Assembly (NCBI RefSeq): GCF_900141855.1
Contig: NZ_FQYU01000006.1
Location: forward strand, 186,001 to 250,000
Length of the DNA: 64,000 bases
Source: Pseudozobellia thermophila
GTDB lineage: Bacteria > Bacteroidota > Bacteroidia > Flavobacteriales > Flavobacteriaceae
Direction: 5' to 3'
Positions 35,684 to 45,438 of the stretch are shown piece after piece (within the stretch, counting starts at the first letter, position 1; every line of letters starts with the position of its first letter). The position numbers and the translations under genes are program-made. The notes below the pieces were generated by a model, which worked only from the letters and a program-made list of their open reading frames with translations, had not been told where the DNA came from and ran no database searches.

Positions 35684-38600
35684 TTAAAATTTAAGGCTGC
35701 ATCCCAAGGTGAACGTTCTTGGTTTGGGGTACTGGAAGAAGAAAATATTCTGTCCCCATTGGTTGTCTCCCCATGAAGAGGCTTCCGGGTCGTAGCCTTG
35801 GAAATCCTTGGAGTGGATGACGAAGGCGTTTTCGACGGTAGCGTATACCCTAAGGCTGTTCAGTCCGATAAGGTCTAGGAACTGCTGGTCGAAGGTGTAG
35901 CCCAGGGAGAAAAGGTTGCCCCTGATGTACGACCCGTCTACGACCCAATGGCTGTCGACCTGGCTGTTTTGGCCGGCATAGGCCTGGTTCCTGATCTCTT
36001 GAACCATGGTGTTCTGGTTGTCCTCGGTCCACCCGTCGTAAAGGATGGTGGCCAAGCCGTTGGCGATACCCGAACGGTCTTCGGTAGAGTGGTAGTATTG
36101 CTGCATGATGTCGACACCGGCAACAAACTGGATGTCGGCCGTTAGGTCAAAGTTCTTGTACCTGAAATTGTTGATAAAACTTCCGGTAACATCGGGAAGG
36201 CCCTTTCCGAGGATCTTTTTGTCGGCAGACCTTTTGGCCTCGCCGGGTACGGCACCGACCAACGCGGCCTCGGCGGCCTCATCGGTTTCCCAGGTTCCCA
36301 AACGCTCGTATCCGTAGAACGAACTCAACGATTCGCCTACGCGGAGAATGGTCTGGCTACCGGATACCCAAAAAGGTCCGGGTTCGATATCCTCATCGTT
36401 TTCGCCAAGGCTTTCAATGGTATTCTTGTTGTAGTTCATGTTGAACGACGATTCCCATCCGAAGTCGGTACCGCGGACGATCTCACCCGTAATCATGGCC
36501 TCGATACCCTTGTTGGAAACGGAGCCGATATTGTCCCTTACCGAGGTAAAACCGGTGGTATAGGGTACGGGTCTGTCGAGCAATAGGTCTTTGGTCAGCT
36601 TGTCGTAGTAATCGAACTCCAGGCGCAGGCGGTGGTCCAAGGCGGCCAAGTCGATACCTATGTCGAACTGGCTGGTCTTTTCCCATTCCAGGCCTGGGTT
36701 GGCCAAGCGGTTGACCGAGCTGGCGCTAACGCGGGTTCCGTTCAACAGAACGGTGCCCGAGGAAACGGTGGCCAAGGAGCTGTACGGAGGTATTTCGGTG
36801 TTACCGGTGATACCGTAGCTACCGCGGAGTTTCAATCGGTTGATGAAGTCTACGTTCTCCATAAAGGATTCCTCGCTGATGTTCCAACCCGCACCGATCG
36901 AGGGGAAGAAACCGTATTTGTTGTCCTTTCCGAACCTCGAAGAACCATCGGCCCTGCCCGTAAGGGTAATCAAATACTTGTCGTCGAAGCTGTAGCCGGC
37001 CCTCACGAAATAAGAGTTGAGCGCCCATGACTCGGTACTTGATTCGGGGGCACTTGGGTTGCTGGCCGACCCAATGTTGTTGTACCTGAAAAAGTCATCG
37101 CTGAATCCGCGTGCGTAGATGTTCGAAGACTCGTAGTTGCGTTCCTGCCAGCTAAGGCCCAACATGGTGTTGATTCGGTGCTTGCCGAATTCCTTGTTGT
37201 AGGTCAGGTAGTTTTCTTGTTGCCAGTAGGTACTCTTTTCGTTGAATATCCTGGCATAGCCATCGGGAGAGGAGATGTTGACCAAGTCCCTTGGCGAGTA
37301 TTCCTTCTTGTTCCTGATGTTCTTGTCAAAACCGAACTGGCTCCTGAAATCGAGTCCGGGCAGTATGGTAAAGTTGACATAGAAGTTTCCGAACAATTGG
37401 TTTCTTTCCCAAAAACGCTCTTGGGTCTCCAATACGTGTACGGGGTTGGCCATAGACTCGAGGTTGTAGGCGTCTTCGATCATCTGGCTATTGCTCCACG
37501 TACCATCGGGAAACTTGACCGGGAAGATGGGAGGCATTTCGATCATGGTTCGTCGGGGCATTTGGTGCCCGCCACCTTCTTCGAATTCGGTATCCTTTAC
37601 ATCGTTCACCATAAGGTTGACCCCCATTTTCAACCAGTCTTTCGGGGTTACGTCGTAGGCGATCTTACCGCTGATACGCTCCAATTCGTTGTTCAGCATA
37701 ATACCCTCGACATGGGAGTAGTTCAAGAACACGCCCACGGACGACTTTTCGTTTCCTTGCTGTACCGATAATTGGTGGTTGGTAGAGAAAGACGTTCGGG
37801 TGGCCTCGTCTTGCCAATCGGTATCGTACAAGGGGTTCCCGTTTTCGTCGAAGAGGTTGGGGTCGTTGGTGGTAAATACCGGCGCGGGCGAATCGGGTCG
37901 GTACTTGGGCGTGTTTTCCATACCCGTTTTAACGACTTCGAGCCACTCTTCCGAGTTGAGCAGGTCCATTTTCTTGCGTATATGGCCTACACTGATAGAA
38001 CCGTCGTATCCGATGGTGACCTTGCCTTCCTTTCCGCCTCTTTTGGTGGTGATCAACACGACACCGTTGGCGCCCCTGGCACCGTAAATCGAGGCCGAAG
38101 AGGCATCTTTCAAGACCTCCATGCGTTCGATGTCGTTCGGGTTGATGAACTTGATGTCGTCCATAACCACCCCATCGACAACGTAAAGCGGGTCGGAAGA
38201 CGAGTTGATCGTGCCCACACCGCGGATGACGATACGGGGCGAACCGGTCGGCGAACCCGAGTTGAGGAAGACGTTTACACCGGCCACTTTACCTCGCATA
38301 CCTTGCAGGGCATTGGTTACGGGAGCCTTTAAAAGGTCTTCGCTGTCGACCGCACTTACCGCACCGGTCAGGTCCGATTTTCGTTGCGTACCGTAACCGA
38401 CCACGACCACTTCTTCAAGGGCGGCCACATTTTCTTCCAAGGTAACGTTGATCGTTTGCTCGTTCTGTACCTGTATCTCCTTGGTGGTAAAACCGATGTA
38501 GCTGAAAGAGAGCACATCGCCGGTATCGGCCATGATGCTGTAGTTGCCGTCAAAATCGGTAGCTGTACCTTTTGAAGTGCCTTTGACCAAAACGGTAACC

Positions 38601-39106
38601 CCGGGTATGGGCGTTCCGTCGGTATCGGTCACCTGACCCTGTACCGTAAACTGTACATTGGTCTTGATCAGTTCGTTGATTTTTTGCGGACTCAACACCG
38701 ATGGTGTTTTGTCGACCTGGCCGTTCAAGAGGTTTTCGATTTTTTCCTTGATTTCCGGACTGTCTTTGGGAAATAGGATGATCTGGTCGCGCACGAAGCT
38801 AAAGTCTATGTTCGAACCTTCGAACAGGGTTTCCAACACCTCGGTAACGTTCTTGTCCTCAACGGTCAGCGATCTTTTCTTATATACATCGATAATGCTG
38901 TTGTTGTAGAAAAAACTATAGTCACTTTTACGCTCTATTTCATTCAATATCTTTTTTAACCTGACGTTGTTCAGTTCCAAAGATATGTTCTGGGCATTGA
39001 CCTCGGAGGCGAACAATTTGCCCAAGGTAATGGCCACTAAGACGATGTATATTTTCATTATCCTTATAATAGGGACCTTTGAAAAAAAATGATCCTTTTT
39101 TTTCAT
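35684..39106 (-). CDS. SusC/RagA-like TonB-dependent receptor with STN domain (locus 1)
   Basis: A 1140-residue outer-membrane importer. After the signal sequence (IMKIYIVLVAITLGKLFA) comes an STN domain at residues about 40-115 (ISLELNNVRLKKILNEIE). It is followed by a CarboxypepD_reg domain at about 150-235 (VQGQVTDTDGTPIPGVTVLV) and a VVVGYGTQRKSDLTGAV junction. The plug domain (DPLYVVDGVVMDDIKFINP) leads to the 22-strand barrel that ends with YPKPRTFTLGCSLKF. The STN domain is the part that contacts a FecR anti-sigma protein in signal-transducing receptors, and a FecR and ECF sigma pair lies immediately upstream. The receptor thus probably imports oligosaccharide and also reports its presence. 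Confidence 0.95.
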   Translation of the reverse strand: MKKKDHFFSKVPIIRIMKIYIVLVAITLGKLFASEVNAQNISLELNNVRLKKILNEIERKSDYSFFYNNSIIDVYKKRSLTVEDKNVTEVLETLFEGSNIDFSFVRDQIILFPKDSPEIKEKIENLLNGQVDKTPSVLSPQKINELIKTNVQFTVQGQVTDTDGTPIPGVTVLVKGTSKGTATDFDGNYSIMADTGDVLSFSYIGFTTKEIQVQNEQTINVTLEENVAALEEVVVVGYGTQRKSDLTGAVSAVDSEDLLKAPVTNALQGMRGKVAGVNVFLNSGSPTGSPRIVIRGVGTINSSSDPLYVVDGVVMDDIKFINPNDIERMEVLKDASSASIYGARGANGVVLITTKRGGKEGKVTIGYDGSISVGHIRKKMDLLNSEEWLEVVKTGMENTPKYRPDSPAPVFTTNDPNLFDENGNPLYDTDWQDEATRTSFSTNHQLSVQQGNEKSSVGVFLNYSHVEGIMLNNELERISGKIAYDVTPKDWLKMGVNLMVNDVKDTEFEEGGGHQMPRRTMIEMPPIFPVKFPDGTWSNSQMIEDAYNLESMANPVHVLETQERFWERNQLFGNFYVNFTILPGLDFRSQFGFDKNIRNKKEYSPRDLVNISSPDGYARIFNEKSTYWQQENYLTYNKEFGKHRINTMLGLSWQERNYESSNIYARGFSDDFFRYNNIGSASNPSAPESSTESWALNSYFVRAGYSFDDKYLITLTGRADGSSRFGKDNKYGFFPSIGAGWNISEESFMENVDFINRLKLRGSYGITGNTEIPPYSSLATVSSGTVLLNGTRVSASSVNRLANPGLEWEKTSQFDIGIDLAALDHRLRLEFDYYDKLTKDLLLDRPVPYTTGFTSVRDNIGSVSNKGIEAMITGEIVRGTDFGWESSFNMNYNKNTIESLGENDEDIEPGPFWVSGSQTILRVGESLSSFYGYERLGTWETDEAAEAALVGAVPGEAKRSADKKILGKGLPDVTGSFINNFRYKNFDLTADIQFVAGVDIMQQYYHSTEDRSGIANGLATILYDGWTEDNQNTMVQEIRNQAYAGQNSQVDSHWVVDGSYIRGNLFSLGYTFDQQFLDLIGLNSLRVYATVENAFVIHSKDFQGYDPEASSWGDNQWGQNIFFFQYPKPRTFTLGCSLKF

Positions 39107-39199
39107 AATTTTGAATAGTTTAAGTTGTTTAATTACTAGGTAGTTAAATAATTTTTTTGGGAGGGAAGTGTTGCCGCACTTTCCTCTTTTTTTAGGTTT

Positions 39200-40171
39200 C
39201 TATTTCTTCATATACAAGGTGATTTGATTATTGTTCTTTTTATACAAAATGGGCGATGAAACCTCAAAGAGGTCCATGATCTGTTCAATGGTGAGGTTGT
39301 CGAAGACTCCCGTGTACTTGTAGTTCATTATTTCGGGCGATGCCACCGATATCGAAACCTTGTGCCTTCTTTGTAGGTCGCGTATAACTTGGTGAATGGG
39401 CGTTTCGTCGTAAATCAATTTGCCTTCCCGCCACGAGGTCAGGTTCTGGGTATCGACCCGGTCGATGATTATCTTGTCCTCGTTTTTGTCGTAAGTGGCG
39501 CGCTGCGAGGGGTTGAGTACCACGGTTTTGTTGTCTTTTTCCTCGACCACCCGAACCTTGCCCGATACCAGCGTAGTCTCCACGTTTTGGTCCTCGGGAT
39601 AGGATTTGACGTTAAAGGTGGTGCCCAAGACCTGGATCTTCATGCCGTTGTCGGTCGAGACGACAAAGGGCCTGTCGGCATCGTGGGTAACGTCGAAAAA
39701 GGCCTCGCCCCTAAGGCTGACCTCGCGAACCTCGTCAGGGAAGGATTTCGGAAATGAAATGGAAGTATTGGCATTAAGGGTGATCATGGAGCCGTCGGGC
39801 AGTTCTATGGTCCTGTTTTCGCCAATCGCCGTGGCCGTTTCGATCAGGGCCAGTTCGGGGGTATGCGGGGCATTCCCGGTCTTTAGGTACAAAAGGGATA
39901 GGGAGACCAAGACCAAGACCAGGGCGGCATAGCCGGTCAATTGATAAATTTGAAATCGTTTTTGCCTGGCTTTTTGGGGAGTGTCCGATTCGGTATCCCG
40001 CAACAGTCGGGCCACATGGTCCGCCTTCATCTTGTGGTAGCGCTGCTGTTGTTCGGGGTTTTTGAGCAACCACTTGATGACTTCCTGCTTTTTAGTGCCC
40101 GAAAGTTTTCCCTCTACCAAGGCTTTTATATCCCTTTTATTCATCTTTGATCTGAAGTCAGTGTTTGACAT
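39200..40171 (-). CDS. FecR-family anti-sigma factor (locus 1)
   Basis: A 323-residue inner-membrane regulator. The N-terminal cytoplasmic region (about 75 residues) contacts sigma, and one membrane helix follows (TGYAALVLVLVSLSLLYL). The periplasmic FecR domain has TIELPDGSMITLNANTSISF, EVSLRGEAFFDV and VLGTTFNVKSYP, and a C-terminal DUF4974-type domain has TPIHQVIRDLQRRHKVSIS. It holds the cognate sigma factor until the STN domain of the SusC protein signals ligand. It is placed between sigma and SusC genes on the same strand. The ATG at 40144 is an alternative start. Confidence 0.9.
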   Translation of the reverse strand: MSNTDFRSKMNKRDIKALVEGKLSGTKKQEVIKWLLKNPEQQQRYHKMKADHVARLLRDTESDTPQKARQKRFQIYQLTGYAALVLVLVSLSLLYLKTGNAPHTPELALIETATAIGENRTIELPDGSMITLNANTSISFPKSFPDEVREVSLRGEAFFDVTHDADRPFVVSTDNGMKIQVLGTTFNVKSYPEDQNVETTLVSGKVRVVEEKDNKTVVLNPSQRATYDKNEDKIIIDRVDTQNLTSWREGKLIYDETPIHQVIRDLQRRHKVSISVASPEIMNYKYTGVFDNLTIEQIMDLFEVSSPILYKKNNNQITLYMKK

Positions 40172-40216
40172 CTAGACGTAAAAGTTTAGGGTACCCCCTA
40201 GTTGAACCAAAAAAAA

Positions 40217-40798
40217 TTAGAGAAAAAGTAAGGACAGATGCTCCTTAAGGGCCGATTTAAGTTCCCTTAAGGCCTTTGTAATATGGTTTTCGACGGTTTT
40301 CGTTGAAATTTTCAGTTCCCTTGAAATTTCTTTGTGGGCCATGCCCTCGAACCTACTTTTCATAAATACCTTTTTGCATTTGTCCGGTAAATGTTGAATG
40401 GTACGGTCGACCAAACGATGCAATTCGTTGGCGATGATATCGGAGGAGGCATCGTCGGCCAAGGCACTATAGTTGAGCCAAAATTCCTGCTGGTCGGCAC
40501 TGAGTTCCTTCGATAGCTTGTTTTTTCGCGTTCTCAGGTAATCGAGGCAGGCATTTCGCATCATGCGGTAAATGTATGCGGTGTAATTGGTGGTAATGTT
40601 GATACTGTGCCTCCTTTCCCAAAGCTTGATAAGTACATCGTGTACGATCTCTTCGGCATCTTCCTTAGACGCTATATAGCTGTGGGCAATGACAAAAAGT
40701 TTCGGCTTAAAAAAGCCGTACATGATATTAAAATCTTCTTCGCCCTCAAGGTGGGGGGAGGAGTACGTTTTTGCATTATGAGAAAATTCTGGCATCAT
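40217..40798 (-). CDS. ECF-type RNA polymerase sigma factor (locus 1)
   Basis: About 193 residues from the ATG at 40798, the usual length of the SusC-linked ECF group; longer readings would add an uncharacteristic N-terminal tail. Region 2 contains EEIVHDVLIKLWERR and YIYRMMRNACLDYLRTR. Region 4 contains LPDKCKKVFMKSRFEGMAHKEISRELKISTKTVENHITKALRELK. It should activate the SusC/SusD genes, and perhaps the divergent enzyme operon, when released by FecR. A second ATG lies one codon downstream. Confidence 0.9.
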   Translation of the reverse strand: MMPEFSHNAKTYSSPHLEGEEDFNIMYGFFKPKLFVIAHSYIASKEDAEEIVHDVLIKLWERRHSINITTNYTAYIYRMMRNACLDYLRTRKNKLSKELSADQQEFWLNYSALADDASSDIIANELHRLVDRTIQHLPDKCKKVFMKSRFEGMAHKEISRELKISTKTVENHITKALRELKSALKEHLSLLFL

Positions 40799-41359
40799 AA
40801 TTTTGGAAAACGGAAGATTTTGCGGTAGCAATTTACAAATTCTTAATTTAGAAACTAACATTACTTTTTCCGCCCGATACCATGGGCCGTCTGTACACGT
40901 TCGATGTGGGCCGGCGAAGTGACACGTTTCTAGGGACTTGTTTTCCAAATCTTCAACAGGGGCAAGGGGGCGCCGAAACGGTTTTTTTTTGATTTTTTCG
41001 GAAAGGGCATTTTCTATCCCTGTCGGCCAGTATGGAAGATTGTGGCCGAACGGAGGTGGCAAAACCTAGCTACCGGGTATAGCAAATCGCGTTCGGTAGG
41101 GATGTTTTTAGCGGTAAATCGGCACCCGGCCTTGATATTGGAAGCCAACTATAATGTGTGAAAATGTTGCAAATGTTTAAGCTGTGTTTGAAAATACCGC
41201 CAAATTCTTAAATTTAGTTCCACAGTTGTGAAGACTTTTGAAAGGCAAGGCGTCTGCTTCCCGCACATTCCCGAATGGCCGATACGGGGAGTAAGTCTGG
41301 CAGCCGTAAAATACTATTAAACTCGTTAATCAACACACTACTATCCGAATTTAAATACT
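40799..41359. other. Divergent regulatory region between sigma factor and GH43 operon
   Basis: 561 bases without a convincing gene. Promoters for the minus-strand sigma gene and the plus-strand enzyme operon must lie here. On the plus strand, TTG at 41188-41190, an 18-base spacer and TAAATTTA at 41209-41216 resemble the Bacteroidota promoter with one mismatch and a short spacer. No terminator or repeat was found. Confidence 0.4.
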
Positions 41360-42328
41360 ATGAGACTTACTGGAACCTTAACTACCCTGTGCATCGCACT
41401 GACAAGCTTTGCCTTTGCGCAAAATCCGTTGAATTTTGGAAGCGATGTACTATCGGCCGACCCCTCTGCCCATGTTTGGAACGATGGCCGGTTGTACGTG
41501 TACGCCTCCCACGATGAACCGTGCCAAGAAGATTTTTGGATGAAGGATTGGCGTGTTTTTTCGACGGACGACCTTATAAATTGGACCGACCACGGGGCAT
41601 GTTTGAACGTCAATCAAATTTCATGGGCCGACAATTATGCCTGGGCGCCCGACGCAGCGTATAAGGACGGGAAGTATTACTTCTGCTTTCCTGCCGGAAC
41701 GGGCCATAAAGACCGCGTGAACCCCGAAAAAAGCACGAAATGGATGGGAATAGGTATTGCGGTAAGCGATTCCCCGACAGGTCCGTTCGAAGATTATATC
41801 GGCGCTCCGCTGTGGACCGACCCCTATGCCAACGATCCCTGTCTTTTTATCGACGACGATGGTACCCCATACCTTTATGTCCATGCCATGGGGGCCGATT
41901 ACAAGGTGATAGAATTGACCAATGATATGAAGGCGGTAAAGGGCGATTTTTATAAAATGGATATGGGCGGCTATGAACCCAAGATGGAAGGTCCCTTTAT
42001 TTTCAAGCGAGGCGATAAGTATTATTTTACCATGGCCGAAAACAATCGCGACCTAACCTATTACATGTCGGATTCGCCCAAAGGTCCCTGGACGTACAAA
42101 GGCCTGATCATGGAACAGGAACACGAAAGTAACAACCATGCCTCCATGGTCGAATACAAGGGGCAGTGGATCTTGTTCTACCATAGGTGGTACGACACCA
42201 ATGGGGCCTGCGGGAAACAGAAAAGACAGCGCAAAATAAGTGCGGAGTACCTGTACTTCAACGAAGACGGAACCATACAGCCGGTCAAAAGGACCGATGA
42301 GGGCCTGGCAAGTACTCCGCGTAAATAA
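41360..42328 (+). CDS. Secreted GH43-type glycoside hydrolase
   Basis: A 322-residue protein with a Sec signal peptide (LTTLCIALTSFAFA then QNP). A five-bladed beta-propeller follows, with the family's three catalytic positions: Asp in VLSADPSAHVWNDGRLYVYA, Asp in YAWAPDAAYKDGKYY with ANDPCLFIDDDGTPYLYV, and Glu in KMEGPFIFKRGDKYYF. GH43 enzymes cut alpha-L-arabinosides, beta-xylosides or galactosides in an exo or endo manner; the subfamily cannot be fixed by eye. It heads the plus-strand enzyme operon opposite the SusCD/sigma genes and ends 5 bases from the convergent dehydrogenase gene. Confidence 0.85.
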   Translation: MRLTGTLTTLCIALTSFAFAQNPLNFGSDVLSADPSAHVWNDGRLYVYASHDEPCQEDFWMKDWRVFSTDDLINWTDHGACLNVNQISWADNYAWAPDAAYKDGKYYFCFPAGTGHKDRVNPEKSTKWMGIGIAVSDSPTGPFEDYIGAPLWTDPYANDPCLFIDDDGTPYLYVHAMGADYKVIELTNDMKAVKGDFYKMDMGGYEPKMEGPFIFKRGDKYYFTMAENNRDLTYYMSDSPKGPWTYKGLIMEQEHESNNHASMVEYKGQWILFYHRWYDTNGACGKQKRQRKISAEYLYFNEDGTIQPVKRTDEGLASTPRK

Positions 42329-42333
42329 GGGTT

Positions 42334-43602
42334 TTAATAGCTTACCTTAAAGATAGACCCGCCGAAGTCGTCGCAGACGTAGAGGGCGCCATCGGGTCCC
42401 TGTGCCAGTCCGCATGGGCGATGTTTCAGGTTTCCTTCGGGCTTGGCGAGGTCCATTCCCGCGAAGTTGTCGATAAAAATTTCCCAATCCCCTTCGGGCT
42501 TGCCGTCCTTAAAGGGAACAAAGGCAACGAAGAAGCCTTGTTTCAGCGTAGGCGATTGGTTGTGGAATGCGATAAAGGCCCCGTTCCTATACCGTTCGGG
42601 GAACATGTTGCCCGTATAGAAAAGCAAATCGTTGGGACCCAAGTGGGCGGGAAAGGCCACCAAGGGGGCAATGGCGTCTTCACCGCCTGTTTTTTCACCA
42701 TCGCCACCGTATTCGGGGGCGAGTATCCGGGCCTTCTTTATGGGGTCGTAATAGGTGTAGGGCCAGCCGGCGTTGTCGTTTTCCCTTAGCTCATAGAGCG
42801 TTTCGGCGGGTAGGTTTCCATCTTGTTCCTCGGTAAAGAGGTCGGGGTAAAAGTTGTGCAGTCCCCCTCGGCCGTGGTCGGTGGCGAACAAGGAATTGGT
42901 CTCGAAATTCCATGCAATACCGACCGAATTTTTGAGTCCCGTGGCATATCGGGAACCGTCGCCAAAGCTTTGGCCGGGGGTATCGGCCCTAAATTTCCAA
43001 ATACCGCCGGCAGAATCCAACAAGGTACAGGGCATTAGGCCCGTTTCGTTTTCCTGGTCCCTGCAGGCATCGTTCCAAGAGCCTACGGTGACATAGAGGT
43101 TGCCCTCGCCGTCGATCGTAAAGGGTTTTGCATTGTCGCGCCCCATATCGATGAGGCCGTCCACGATTTTTTCGGGATTGTCCGTATCCAAAATTTCGTG
43201 GCCGTCATTCAATTGATATCGGAATACCGCTGAATTCGACGACGTGTAAAGGTAGTCTTCGGTGGCCAATATCCCGGTGCCGGGCAGTTCTCCGAATGGG
43301 ATCTGCTCGTCAATGCTACCGTCATTATCCTTGTCCTTGAGCAGGAGAATGGCCTTGCCGTCCTTTAGAACGGACCGGTTGGCATAGATATCGCCATTGG
43401 CCGCGACGGTCAAATGCCTGACCGCACCGAGGTCCTTGCCGATCTCTTCTACCGAAAAGCCTTCGGGAACCTTTAAAAAGGTTTCGTTATGTGATGTTTT
43501 GGCCTCGCTTTTCGCTTCGTTCCTACATTGAAGGTTTAAGGTGGCAAGGGCTACGGTGGTGGCCGCAAAGAGCAAATTACGGCCGGGAAATGCTATTTTC
43601 AT
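42334..43602 (-). CDS. Sorbosone-dehydrogenase-like PQQ-type beta-propeller lipoprotein
   Basis: A 422-residue protein with a lipoprotein signal (ATTVALATLNLQC). The six-bladed propeller pattern of soluble glucose/sorbosone dehydrogenases follows: FSVEEIGKDLGAVRHLTVAA, NGDIYANRSVL, RDNAKPFTIDGEGNLYVTVG, GTGLKNSVGIAW-type segment YATGLKNSVGIAWN, and HRPCGLAQGPDGALYVCDD. Such proteins may oxidise a sugar with PQQ or act as sugar-binding scaffolds. It is the only minus-strand gene in the degradative operon region and diverges from the sulfatase genes. Its presence suggests periplasmic oxidation of a released sugar; cofactor use is not proven. Confidence 0.75.
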   Translation of the reverse strand: MKIAFPGRNLLFAATTVALATLNLQCRNEAKSEAKTSHNETFLKVPEGFSVEEIGKDLGAVRHLTVAANGDIYANRSVLKDGKAILLLKDKDNDGSIDEQIPFGELPGTGILATEDYLYTSSNSAVFRYQLNDGHEILDTDNPEKIVDGLIDMGRDNAKPFTIDGEGNLYVTVGSWNDACRDQENETGLMPCTLLDSAGGIWKFRADTPGQSFGDGSRYATGLKNSVGIAWNFETNSLFATDHGRGGLHNFYPDLFTEEQDGNLPAETLYELRENDNAGWPYTYYDPIKKARILAPEYGGDGEKTGGEDAIAPLVAFPAHLGPNDLLFYTGNMFPERYRNGAFIAFHNQSPTLKQGFFVAFVPFKDGKPEGDWEIFIDNFAGMDLAKPEGNLKHRPCGLAQGPDGALYVCDDFGGSIFKVSY

Positions 43603-43850
43603 AAAATGGGCTTTGGTTTGGTAAGCGCCAAAGTTACCATTTCAATCGCACTTTTAGGCGAAGAACTTTCTAGCATGGTCCATTTTACGCCTAGAATTGG
43701 GTCGGGCCAAGGGGGGACGCTGTCCATGGCGATGGTACAACCTTGGTTTTGGGCGGGTTATGGTCGGTTTCCTTTCTTGGTGCGTAATGCTTATTTTTGG
43801 GCATCACCCTTACCGGGTAAGGGCGAGCAAACCAAAAACCAAAAAAAAAT
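43603..43850. other. Divergent promoter spacer between dehydrogenase and sulfatase genes
   Basis: 248 bases between divergent genes, expected to contain both promoters. An imperfect inverted repeat CTTTGG...CCAAAG lies near its left end. No other feature recognised. Confidence 0.4.
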
Positions 43851-45416
43851 ATGATCAAAAGGAGTATCGCATGGCTTTTGTTTCTATGCGCCATAGGTGG
43901 CCCTGTTTGGGGCCAGAAAAAAAAAGGAAGGACCGAGGTTCCGAATATCGTCTATATTCTTGCCGACGATTTGGGATACGGCGATGTAAAGGCCTTTAAT
44001 CCCGACGGAAAAATTCCCACGCCCAACTTAGACCGAATGGCTGCCAACGGCATTCGGTTTACCGATGCACATACCTCGTCGGCCGTGTGTACGCCAACGA
44101 GATATGGAATTATGACCGGGCGTTACAATTGGCGCTCCCGATTAAAAAGTGGTGTGGTAAGCGGGTATTCCAGATCCTTGATCAAGCCCGGTCGTACCAC
44201 GGTGGCCGAGATGCTCAAGGCCCAGGGCTATAGTACTGCCTTTGTAGGTAAATGGCATTTGGGATGGGATTGGGACATTACCAGCGACGAGCCCGATGCG
44301 GTGCTCGACAAGCTCAATACCATTGCCGAGGTCAACTACGGGACTCCCGTGAAAAACGGCCCGAGTACCCATGGTTTTGACTATTCCTTTGGTTTTTGCG
44401 GTTCCCTGGATATGGCGCCCTATGTCTATGTCGAGAACGGCCAGGCTACCATGGTGCCGACCCGGACCACCATTTCGGTCGATGAAAAGGGCTTTTGGAG
44501 AAAAGGGCCTACTTCCGACGACTTTGATCACGCCAATGTGTTGCAGGACCTGACCGACCGAGCGGTGGACTACATCGTCAGGAAGGCAAAGGACGATGCT
44601 CCCTTCTTTCTCTATTTTCCCTTACCGGCACCGCACACCCCCATTTTGCCCACTACCGAATTTTTGGGAAAAAGCAATACGAATATGTACGGCGATTTTG
44701 TAATGCAGGTAGACGACGTTGTGGGCCAAATTCGGGAAGTTCTTAAGGAACGGGGAATTTCGGAAAATACCTTATTGGTGTTTACGAGCGATAACGGATG
44801 TTCGCCCAGGGCCGATTTCGAGGAGCTCGCCAGGGTCGGCCACGACCCCAGTTATGTGTTCAGGGGAGGCAAGGCCGATATCTATGAGGGCGGCCACCAT
44901 GTCCCCTTTATTGTCGAATGGCCCGATAAGGGGTTGAAGAACGCCCAAAGTTCCAAAATCATATGCACGACCGACCTGTTCGCCACCTGCGCCGACCTTA
45001 CGGGGTATAAAACAAAGGACAATGAAGCGGAAGACAGTTACAGCATACTGCCCCTGATTACCGGGGAAAGCGATAAGGAGATTCGTGAATTTACCGTACA
45101 CCATTCGGTCAATGGCTCCTTTGCCATACGACAGGGCGACTGGAAACTGATCGTGGCCCCGGGCTCGGCCGGGTGGAGCTACCCCACGCTGCAGGATATC
45201 AAAAAGGAAAACCTCGATCTGCCCGACATGCAGTTGTACAATTTAAGGAAGGACATAGGCGAAACCCGTAATCTTGTCGACCAAGAGCCCGAAAGGGCGA
45301 AGGAGCTGCTCAAAGCCCTAAAAAAGATTATTTTAGACGGTCGTAGTACCCCGGGGAAGAAGCAGGAGAACGACGCGACCGAAGATTGGAAGCAAATAGA
45401 GATGATCGTCAATTGA
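43851..45416 (+). CDS. S1-family sulfatase, secreted
   Basis: A 521-residue protein with a Sec signal (WLLFLCAIGGPVWG). The alkaline-phosphatase-like fold starts NIVYILADDLGYGDVKAF, giving the metal-binding Asp pair. The nucleophile motif AVCTPTRYGIMTGRY has Cys 80 in C-x-P-x-R for conversion to formylglycine. FVGKWHLGWDW supplies the Lys/His residues, and LLVFTSDNGCSP the second metal-binding Asp-Asn. It removes sulfate esters from an algal glycan in the periplasm or outside the cell. It starts an operon of enzyme genes that runs to 51.3 kb with short gaps. Confidence 0.95.
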   Translation: MIKRSIAWLLFLCAIGGPVWGQKKKGRTEVPNIVYILADDLGYGDVKAFNPDGKIPTPNLDRMAANGIRFTDAHTSSAVCTPTRYGIMTGRYNWRSRLKSGVVSGYSRSLIKPGRTTVAEMLKAQGYSTAFVGKWHLGWDWDITSDEPDAVLDKLNTIAEVNYGTPVKNGPSTHGFDYSFGFCGSLDMAPYVYVENGQATMVPTRTTISVDEKGFWRKGPTSDDFDHANVLQDLTDRAVDYIVRKAKDDAPFFLYFPLPAPHTPILPTTEFLGKSNTNMYGDFVMQVDDVVGQIREVLKERGISENTLLVFTSDNGCSPRADFEELARVGHDPSYVFRGGKADIYEGGHHVPFIVEWPDKGLKNAQSSKIICTTDLFATCADLTGYKTKDNEAEDSYSILPLITGESDKEIREFTVHHSVNGSFAIRQGDWKLIVAPGSAGWSYPTLQDIKKENLDLPDMQLYNLRKDIGETRNLVDQEPERAKELLKALKKIILDGRSTPGKKQENDATEDWKQIEMIVN

Positions 45417-45438
45417 ATTTCGGGGAAGAAAAGCTGTT

